From the NCBI GenBank assembly GCA_002427545.1, contig DIRM01000002.1, forward strand, positions 1-12,422: a stretch of 12,422 nt of DNA. Reading direction: 5' to 3'. Every line of letters begins with the position of its first letter. Position 1 is the stretch's first letter. Positions 7,593 through 12,422 of the stretch are shown one piece after another. The position numbers and the translations under genes were made by a program. The stretch is from Mageeibacillus sp. UBA5436. GTDB lineage: Bacteria; Bacillota; Clostridia; Saccharofermentanales; DTU023. The notes below the pieces were generated by a model that made no database searches, was not told the origin of the DNA, and worked only from the letters and a program-made list of their open reading frames with translations.

Positions 7593-7635
7593 ATAATATT
7601 TATAAACAAAACAAAAAATTAAGGAGATTAATAAT

Positions 7636-7935
7636 ATGGTAGAATCAACAATTTATGTAAGAAACAAAACAGGATTACATTTAAGACCAGCATCTGAATT
7701 ATCACAATTATGTGCAAAAATGAAATCAGAGATCACAATTGAATTTGGAGAAAAAATTTTAAATCCTAAAAGTGTGTTATTGCTTATGGGAGCAGGTATA
7801 AAACAAGGTTCAAAAATTACAATTAAAGTCGATGGCGAAAATGAAGAAGCCGATTTAAAAGCGATTGAAGACATGATTAATAGTGGTTTTGGCGAAGAAA
7901 TGGTTTCTGTGGAAGAATTAGAAGAACAAGAATAA
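7636..7935 (+). CDS. ptsH: HPr, phosphocarrier protein of the PTS
   Basis: HPr relays phosphate from enzyme I to the sugar-specific EII components. The 99-residue protein has the active-site His15 in NKTGLHLRPAS, and the regulatory Ser46 in NPKSVLLLMG, the site phosphorylated by HPr kinase in Bacillota, so it could join catabolite control. Differences from the textbook sequence are Leu16 instead of Ala after the active His, and LLLMGAGIKQG in place of the usual MGVMSLGVKQG region. It is also about 10 residues longer than most HPr proteins, with an acidic tail (EELEEQE). A TAAGGAGAT ribosome site precedes ATG 7636. It is probably co-transcribed with ptsI. Confidence 0.94.
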   Translation: MVESTIYVRNKTGLHLRPASELSQLCAKMKSEITIEFGEKILNPKSVLLLMGAGIKQGSKITIKVDGENEEADLKAIEDMINSGFGEEMVSVEELEEQE

Positions 7936-7957
7936 AGAAAATTCTCATGGCTAAAGT

Positions 7958-7998
7958 TATGAAGGTAAATGGCCATATAAAAAATTTGATAGTATAAA
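7958..7998 (+). promoter_or_regulatory. Possible internal promoter/operator before ulaE
   Basis: In the 91-nt gap after ptsH, TGGCCA (7970-7975), a 17-nt spacer and TATAAA (7993-7998) form a weak promoter-like pair. A decamer TATGAAGGTA (7958-7967), 8 of 10 identical to the repeat found in the 9801-10045 control region, lies at its upstream edge. This could let the DeoR-type regulator act on ulaE separately from ptsI-ptsH. It is a weak match. Confidence 0.25.
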
Positions 7999-8026
7999 TC
8001 CAAATAATTTGAGAATTGGAGTAAAA

Positions 8027-8869
8027 ATGAAAAATTATCAATTAGGCGTATATGAGAAGTCTATGCCAGATGAACTCGATTGGCGTGAACGTTTATCGGT
8101 TGCTAAAGAATGTGGGTTTGATTTCTTAGAATTAAGTATAGATGAAACAGATCAACGTTTAGCAAGGCTTGAATGGACTTTGGAAGAAAGACTTGAATTG
8201 TTTAATTTAACAAAAGAACTTGAGATGCCGATTCGTTCAATTTGTCTTTCTGGCCATCGTAGATATCCTCTTGGACACAAAGATCCTGAGATGCAAAAGC
8301 GTAGTTTGGAGATAGGCTACAAAGCAGTAGATTTAGCTGATGATTTAGGCATTCGTATCATTCAATTAGCTGGTTATGATGTCTATTATGATGAAGGAGA
8401 TACTGAAACGGAGCAAAATTTTGCAAAAAATTTACGTCTCATGACAGAATATGCGGCTTCCAAAGAGGTCACTCTCGGTTTTGAGACAATGGAGACTCCT
8501 TTTATGGATACCGTAGAAAAAGCAATGCATTATGTCAATTTAATCCAAAATGCATGGCTTGGAGTATATCCAGATATCGGTAATTTGACCAATGCAGCTA
8601 AAATATATAAAAATGAAGTTAATGCAGATCTCTTAAAAGGCAAAGGACATATTTTTGCTTCACATTTAAAAGAAACCATACCAGGCCATTATCGTGAAAT
8701 TCCTTTTGGTACAGGGCATACAGAATTTGTAAAAAATATTGAATGCTTAGCAGAAATGGGAATTCGATCATTTGTTGGTGAATTTTGGTATGTAGGACAG
8801 GCAGACTGGAAAAAGGATGTTATTTTTGCTAATGAATTTTTAAGAGAAAAATTAGATCAAGTTTTTTAA
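8027..8869 (+). CDS. ulaE: L-ribulose-5-phosphate / L-xylulose-5-phosphate 3-epimerase, UlaE/SgaU type
   Basis: UlaE interconverts L-xylulose-5-phosphate and L-ribulose-5-phosphate in anaerobic ascorbate breakdown. The 280-residue TIM barrel of the xylose-isomerase-like superfamily closely follows E. coli UlaE as I recall it: LGVYEKSMP at the start, GFDFLELSIDETDQRLARL, CLSGHRRYPLG, the strongly conserved GIRIIQLAGYDVYY, then VYPDIGNLTNA, PFGTGHTEF and a terminal VGEFW holding a metal/catalytic Glu. The start is ATG 8027, with GGAG 5 nt upstream; a further in-frame TTG at 8009 adds six residues and lacks a ribosome site. A terminator hairpin follows 12 nt after the stop. Close relatives act on other pentulose or hexulose phosphates, but UlaG nearby supports the ascorbate-type role. 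Confidence 0.92.
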   Translation: MKNYQLGVYEKSMPDELDWRERLSVAKECGFDFLELSIDETDQRLARLEWTLEERLELFNLTKELEMPIRSICLSGHRRYPLGHKDPEMQKRSLEIGYKAVDLADDLGIRIIQLAGYDVYYDEGDTETEQNFAKNLRLMTEYAASKEVTLGFETMETPFMDTVEKAMHYVNLIQNAWLGVYPDIGNLTNAAKIYKNEVNADLLKGKGHIFASHLKETIPGHYREIPFGTGHTEFVKNIECLAEMGIRSFVGEFWYVGQADWKKDVIFANEFLREKLDQVF

Positions 8870-8881
8870 GCTTAAAACAAA

Positions 8882-8917
8882 AAAAGAGCAATTAGTAAAC
8901 CAACTTTTTGCTCTTTT
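8882..8917. terminator. Bidirectional intrinsic terminator between ulaE and the DeoR-type gene
   Basis: A 10-bp stem pairs AAAAGAGCAA (8882-8891) with TTGCTCTTTT (8908-8917) around a 16-nt loop. Read on the + strand it ends in TTTT and more T-rich sequence. On the - strand the preceding A-rich bases become a U-run, so it can serve both convergent genes (ulaE stop at 8869, regulator stop at 8955). Confidence 0.8.
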
Positions 8918-8954
8918 CATATTTCTTTTTTGTAGCTCTTTTGCTAAATGAACA

Positions 8955-9758
8955 TCAAACATTAACCTGTATAATTTCGACACCTTCTTTTTTGATTTTA
9001 TCCAATTCTATAGTTTTCGCCTCATTATCTGTGATCAAATAATCGACATTTTCAATATCAGAAAAGATATAATTATGATTGAAACCAATTTTACGATTAT
9101 CTGCGACAATAATAACTTTACCTAAACAACTATTAATCATTTCGCGGTTTACGGTTAATTCATCAATGGCTGCTGAAGATATTCCTTTCTCAGCAGAAAT
9201 ACCACTAATTCCTAAAATACAAACATTAGCTAAGATATTTTTTATCGTTGAAATGGCATAATCACCAGTCGTGCAGAATTTAACATTTCCAACACTATTA
9301 TTCTGAATAATTTCGCCACCAGTCAAAATAATTTTAACATTTGGGTTCACAGGTTCAAATATGGCACGTGCATTATTTGTAATAACAGTAACGAATCCAC
9401 AAGTAATATATTTGATAACCCGCAAAGCAGTAGAACTGGAATTAATGTAAACAACATCACCAGATTCCAACATGGATGCTGCTTCCTTGGCGATGGCTTC
9501 TTTTTCTTCAACTTTTGTATTAAACATTAAATCATTATCAAATTCAGGAACAAAATTAGTTGTAAATTGACCATTTGAATTTTTAATACTGGTAGAAAGA
9601 ATATTTCTTTCTTTCAAATAATTCATATCGCGGCGAACAGTCGATTCGGAAACTTCTAAGACAGACGAAAGTTCTGCCAATGAAATATCCGCGTCATTTT
9701 GTAAAATTTGAATTAAATTTGCTCTGCGCTCTCTAATATCAGCATCAGAAACTCTCAT
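8955..9758 (-). CDS. DeoR-family transcriptional regulator (UlaR-like position)
   Basis: The 267-residue protein has an N-terminal DeoR winged helix-turn-helix (RRANLIQILQNDADISLAEL, then VLEVSESTVRRDMNYLKE, about residues 11-49). A DeoR sensor domain follows with NSSSTALRVIKYI, VITNNARAI, KIILTGGEI and VADNRKIGF, the region that binds phosphorylated sugars in this family. The start is ATG at 9758 (- strand), with GAGGGAGG 7 nt upstream; 26 further in-frame codons upstream look non-conserved. It is divergent from the propeller-ulaG operon and convergent with ulaE, so it is the likely local repressor, with a sugar phosphate of the pathway as probable effector. Tandem decamers over its own -10-like TATAAT (- strand, 9822-9817) suggest autoregulation. 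The name UlaR is not given because the ligand cannot be read from sequence. Confidence 0.9.
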   Translation of the reverse strand: MRVSDADIRERRANLIQILQNDADISLAELSSVLEVSESTVRRDMNYLKERNILSTSIKNSNGQFTTNFVPEFDNDLMFNTKVEEKEAIAKEAASMLESGDVVYINSSSTALRVIKYITCGFVTVITNNARAIFEPVNPNVKIILTGGEIIQNNSVGNVKFCTTGDYAISTIKNILANVCILGISGISAEKGISSAAIDELTVNREMINSCLGKVIIVADNRKIGFNHNYIFSDIENVDYLITDNEAKTIELDKIKKEGVEIIQVNV

Positions 9759-9800
9759 TTGAAGCCCTCCCTCTCTTTTTATTAAAATAAAAATTGTAAA

Positions 9801-9830
9801 TTTGCAAATAAATGAAATTATATGAAAATT
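9801..9830. promoter_or_regulatory. Tandem decamer operator cluster A (regulator side)
   Basis: Three contiguous decamers in 10-bp phase: TTTGCAAATA (9801), AATGAAATTA (9811) and TATGAAAATT (9821). They match the consensus TATGAAAATA at 8, 8 and 9 of 10 positions. They overlap a TATAAT-like -10 of the DeoR-type gene on the - strand (9822-9817), which fits autorepression. No good -35 is seen. Confidence 0.5.
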
Positions 9831-9953
9831 CTGCATATAGAGTAGCTGAAACCATGAGGAATTTCAATAGTATATGCGAAATTTTATATAAAAATTTATT
9901 TTATCAAGCACTTAAAAGCAAAATATTGGAGGATTTTCATTAAAAAATATTTA

Positions 9954-9974
9954 TATGAAAATAATTTGCGAATA
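9954..9974. promoter_or_regulatory. Decamer operator cluster B (middle of the divergent region)
   Basis: A perfect TATGAAAATA at 9954-9963 is followed 11 bp on by TTTGCGAATA (9965-9974, 7 of 10). An inverted copy of its core (ATTTTCAT, 9933-9940) lies upstream, forming an 8-bp inverted repeat with 9955-9962. It may be an auxiliary operator between clusters A and C. Confidence 0.35.
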
Positions 9975-10004
9975 TAGCCAAAGTAAATGCTAAAAAATTA
10001 GCGT

Positions 10005-10045
10005 TATGTAAATTGTATGAAAATATATGAAATGCTATGATTATA
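10005..10045 (+). promoter_or_regulatory. Extended -10 promoter overlapped by four tandem decamers (operator cluster C)
   Basis: The promoter candidate is TTGTAT (10014-10019), a 16-nt spacer and TATGAT (10036-10041), with the extended -10 TG at 10033-10034. Transcription would start near 10048, giving a leader of about 70 nt. Decamers begin at 10005 (TATGTAAATT), 10016 (TATGAAAATA), 10026 (TATGAAATGC) and 10036 (TATGATTATA), spaced 11, 10 and 10 bp. They cover both promoter elements, as expected for repressor sites of the DeoR family, which often bind helically phased direct repeats. The rest of the 357-nt region (9759-10115) contains no gene; it also has a small hairpin at 9986-10005 (AATGCTAA/TTAGCGTT, AAAA loop). 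Confidence 0.55.
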
Positions 10046-10115
10046 ACTGCGATTGATAAATTTAAAAGCTCTTAATATTAATAGTGTGGTTTCAAGAATA
10101 GGAGATTTTAGAACT

Positions 10116-11201
10116 ATGAACGTAGAAAAGAAATCGATAGCAGAGTTAAATCTCTGTTATGCAATTGGCCAAATTAAATCAGGTAATCAAAGATCTTTTG
10201 TTGTAGCAACAGAAAAAGAAGGTGAATGCCAAAGATTTGATTTAGATGGAAATTATCTCGAAACAGTTTGGACTCAACCTGGTGGCGTCATGACCATGTT
10301 ACAAGTTCCAAATAGCAATGGTGCGTTTTTATCGACGCATAAATTTTATTCTCCAAACAATTCAAAAGAAGCTCGCCTGATTCTAGCAACTCCTATTGAT
10401 TCAAAAGGTGAACCAGTTAAGACTTTGGAGGAAGAGCATACTTGGAAAATTACAGAATTATGTGAAATGCCATTTTTACATCGTTTTGACATTCTAAGTC
10501 GTAATGGAAAATCATATATTATTGCTTGTGCACTTAAATCAGATCATGAGTATAAGGATGATTGGACACATCCAGGGAAAATTTTTGTTACAGAATTACC
10601 AGAAAATCTTGGCGAATATGATTTGAATCAAGGAAACCCTTTACCGTTTAAAGTTATCAAAGAAGGTTTAACCAAAAATCATGGTTATGCAAAACATATT
10701 TATCATGATGTCGAAACTTCGTTAATAGGATCAGAAAATGGTGTTTTCCGAATTACACCTCCAGCTGATGAGCAGGATGATTGGCAAGTCGAGAAACTTA
10801 TTGACATGCCAACCAGTGATGTTAGAGCGATAGATATTGATGATGATGGTGCAATTGAATATATGACGTATGCACCTTTTCATGGTGAAAATCTATATGT
10901 ATTCAAAGAGAAAGATGGAAAATTAGAACAAATTTATCATCATCCAGAAGCAATGCCATTTTTGCATTCTTTATGGGCAGGTAAATTAAATGGGGAATCA
11001 ACATTTATAGTTGGTAATAGGCAAGGAGAAAGAGATCTTTATGCTCTTCGTTTTGATAAAGAGAAAAAAGAATTTTACTTTATTCAAATAGATCATGACT
11101 GTGGACCAACCAATGTAGATGTTTATCATCATGATGGACATGATTATATTATCGCAACCAATCGTGAAATCAATGAAGTGGCTTTATATAAAATAGGCTA
11201 A
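10116..11201 (+). CDS. Uncharacterised beta-propeller-like (VCBS/FG-GAP-type) protein in the ula-like operon
   Basis: I do not recognise a named family. The 361-residue protein has no signal peptide or membrane segment, so it is probably cytosolic. It is built of about six or seven similar units, each a short hydrophobic strand, a turn with G or N, then a strand like the FG-GAP/VCBS blades. Examples are AIGQIKSGNQRSFVVAT, HRFDILSRNGKSYIIACA, RAIDIDDDGAIEYMTY, LWAGKLNGESTFIVGNRQG and VDVYHHDGHDYIIATNRE. A calcium-loop-like DIDDDG and many His residues near blade starts (LHRFD, NHGYAKHIYHD, FLHSLW, YHHDGHD) hint at metal binding. ATG 10116 is chosen because GGAG (10101-10104) lies 11 nt upstream; the frame is open back to TTG 10053, but that would overlap the predicted promoter leader. 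It is the first gene after the operator region and 66 nt ahead of ulaG, so a role in sugar-acid or lactone chemistry is inferred. Some propellers act on aldosuloses, but no specific function can be assigned. Confidence 0.75.
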   Translation: MNVEKKSIAELNLCYAIGQIKSGNQRSFVVATEKEGECQRFDLDGNYLETVWTQPGGVMTMLQVPNSNGAFLSTHKFYSPNNSKEARLILATPIDSKGEPVKTLEEEHTWKITELCEMPFLHRFDILSRNGKSYIIACALKSDHEYKDDWTHPGKIFVTELPENLGEYDLNQGNPLPFKVIKEGLTKNHGYAKHIYHDVETSLIGSENGVFRITPPADEQDDWQVEKLIDMPTSDVRAIDIDDDGAIEYMTYAPFHGENLYVFKEKDGKLEQIYHHPEAMPFLHSLWAGKLNGESTFIVGNRQGERDLYALRFDKEKKEFYFIQIDHDCGPTNVDVYHHDGHDYIIATNREINEVALYKIG

Positions 11202-11267
11202 TTCGGTTATTTAATCCTGAAATAATAATAAGTATAAAAAGTGATTAATAAAAGAAAGGCAAAGAAG

Positions 11268-12332
11268 ATGACAAAAATTGACGAAATTACAAGAGAAAAT
11301 TGGATTCTTGGGGCATTTCCAGAATGGGGAACTTGGCTCAATGAAGAAATTGATAACACAGTTGTTGAACCAGGTACATTTGCCATGTGGTGGCTCGGCG
11401 TAGTAGGCTGCTGGTTTAAAACTGAAAATGATACCAATATCGCTATAGATTTGTGGTTTGGCAATGGTAAGAGAACTCAACAAGTTGCAAACATGAAGCC
11501 ATATCATCAAATGCGTAATATGATGGGAGTCAAAAAGTTACAACCTAATTTAAGAGCATATCCTATCGTATATGATCCATTTGCTGTCACAAAATGCGAT
11601 GCAGTTTTATCCACTCATTATCATAATGATCATATTGATCCTTTCTTTGCAAAAGCTGTTTTAGATAATTGTGGACCAGATGTTCCATTTATAGGACCTT
11701 TAGAAAGTGTTAAAAAATGGATAGGCTGGGGAGTACCAGAAGATCGCTGCCAAATCGTTAAACCAGGCGATGTGATCAAGATTAAAGATACAACCATTCA
11801 TGTCTTAGATTCCTATGATAGAACCTGCCTCGTAACAACAGAAGTAGGTGAAGATTTAGATGGTGTATGTCCAACCAATATGGATGATAAAGCCGTCAAT
11901 TATTTATTTGAATTCCCTGCAGGTAATGTTTATCATTCAGGTGATTCCCATTACAGCATTCGTTATCGTGAAATTGGCAAAAAGTTTGATATAGATATCG
12001 CCTTTGGTTCTTATGGTGAAAATCCTCCAGGCTGCCAGGACAAAATGTCCTCAGTCGATATGCTTCGTATGGCTGAAGCAACTGGCTGTAAGGTAGTAAT
12101 TCCACTCCATTATGATGTTTGGTCTAACTTTAAAGCGGATCCAAAAGAAATTCGTTATTTATATGAATATAAAAAAGATGCTTTACAATATAAATTTCAT
12201 CCTTATATTTGGGATGTTGGCGGTAAATATGTATGGCCTCTAGATAAAGATAAAAATGAATTTCACTATCGTCGTGGCTTTGAAGATTGTTTTGAAGAAG
12301 AACCAAATGTTCCATTTAAATCAATTCTGTAA
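11268..12332 (+). CDS. ulaG: L-ascorbate-6-phosphate lactonase, UlaG type (metallo-beta-lactamase fold)
   Basis: UlaG opens the lactone ring of L-ascorbate-6-phosphate to give 3-keto-L-gulonate-6-phosphate in the cytosol. The product is 354 residues, the same length as E. coli UlaG, and follows it from end to end: ITRENWILGAFPEWGTWLNEE, PGTFAMWWLG, GVKKLQPNLR, the metal motif THYHNDHID (His117, His119, Asp121, His122), IGWGVPEDRC, MDDKAVNYLFEFP, YHSGDSHYS, GSYGENPPG, IPLHYDVWSNF and the terminal VPFKSIL. ATG 11268 has AAAGG 8 nt upstream; nine further in-frame codons back to GTG 11241 are not part of the family. Compared with the E. coli protein as I remember it, Tyr replaces Asp in THDHNDH and Tyr replaces the second His in PFHHD. 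The PTS IIA-like gene follows after 25 nt. Confidence 0.95.
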   Translation: MTKIDEITRENWILGAFPEWGTWLNEEIDNTVVEPGTFAMWWLGVVGCWFKTENDTNIAIDLWFGNGKRTQQVANMKPYHQMRNMMGVKKLQPNLRAYPIVYDPFAVTKCDAVLSTHYHNDHIDPFFAKAVLDNCGPDVPFIGPLESVKKWIGWGVPEDRCQIVKPGDVIKIKDTTIHVLDSYDRTCLVTTEVGEDLDGVCPTNMDDKAVNYLFEFPAGNVYHSGDSHYSIRYREIGKKFDIDIAFGSYGENPPGCQDKMSSVDMLRMAEATGCKVVIPLHYDVWSNFKADPKEIRYLYEYKKDALQYKFHPYIWDVGGKYVWPLDKDKNEFHYRRGFEDCFEEEPNVPFKSIL

Positions 12333-12357
12333 AAGATTATAAATAGGAGAAAAAATC

Positions 12358-12422
12358 ATGTTGTTAAAAGAAATTTACGATCAAAAACATTATGTTTTTC
12401 ATGAATCTGCAAAAGATTGGCG
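12358..12422 (+). CDS. Probable PTS IIA component, N-terminus only (UlaC-like; cut by the window edge)
   Basis: Only 21 full codons are visible (MLLKEIYDQKH, then YVFHESAKDW), preceded by a good AGGAGA about 8 nt upstream of ATG 12358. The short helix-like start followed by a strand and a conserved Trp in [SA]xxW resembles the N-terminus of mannitol/fructose-superfamily IIA domains such as UlaC. Its place right after ulaG, in a cluster with EI and HPr, supports an ascorbate-type IIA. The fragment is too short for certainty. Confidence 0.55.
   Translation, partial: MLLKEIYDQKHYVFHESAKDW

Noticed and set aside
7653..8003. - strand open frame of about 116 codons opposite ptsH
   Set aside because: It is a mirror of the HPr gene, whose active-site and Ser46 motifs fix the true frame.
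9759..9836. 26-codon in-frame upstream extension of the DeoR-type regulator
   Set aside because: GAGGGAGG directly precedes ATG 9758, and the extension would run through the operator cluster and -10 element.
9759..10115. Riboswitch or attenuator in the leader of the propeller-ulaG operon
   Set aside because: Only a short hairpin (9986-10005) is present, and it lies upstream of the predicted start site; no known riboswitch core and no terminator/antiterminator pair were seen.
11207..11510. Two overlapping - strand open frames opposite the start of ulaG
   Set aside because: They lie over a gene that matches UlaG throughout, and have no ribosome site or recognisable domain.

Overview
The window is AT-rich DNA (roughly one third GC by eye) with strong purine-rich ribosome binding sites, short intergenic gaps and an Rnf complex. 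This suggests a low-GC anaerobic Bacillota (a clostridium, erysipelotrichian or AT-rich Negativicute). The sequence alone does not settle the lineage. No rRNA, tRNA, transposase, CRISPR array or insertion sequence was seen.

Region 1 (1-3552, + strand) is a membrane redox operon. It holds the end of rnfG (with its FMN-attachment motif), rnfE, rnfA and rnfB, followed by a NusG-domain-II protein and a Gx-family integral membrane protein. The last two resemble EetA and EetB of flavin-based extracellular electron transfer loci. The Rnf complex couples ferredoxin:NAD+ electron transfer to ion pumping; the two extra proteins may move electrons, flavin or quinone-related material at the membrane.

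Region 2 (3646-5572) is a divergent pair: a Gfo/Idh/MocA NAD(P)-dependent oxidoreductase on the - strand, visibly richer in GC than its neighbours, and a DUF1349 (concanavalin-like fold) protein on the + strand, followed by a stem-loop.

Region 3 (5573-12422) is a sugar-acid PTS catabolic cluster of the L-ascorbate (ula) type. It encodes the general PTS proteins enzyme I and HPr (in the order ptsI-ptsH), a UlaE-type L-xylulose-5-phosphate 3-epimerase, a bidirectional terminator, a - strand DeoR-family repressor, a divergent control region, an unrecognised beta-propeller-like protein, a UlaG-type L-ascorbate-6-phosphate lactonase (354 residues, as in E. coli), and the first 21 codons of a probable PTS IIA component running off the right edge. 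The expected route is PTS uptake with phosphorylation, lactone opening by UlaG, decarboxylation (enzyme not in the window), then epimerisation by UlaE. EI and HPr next to the cluster would supply the phosphoryl group.

The most interesting signals are: (a) helically phased tandem copies of a decamer close to TATGAAAATA in the regulator/propeller intergenic region, overlapping an extended -10 promoter, which look like the operator of the DeoR-type regulator; (b) the uncharacterised propeller protein placed first in the ula-like operon; (c) the joining of Rnf with EetA/EetB-like genes in one transcription unit.
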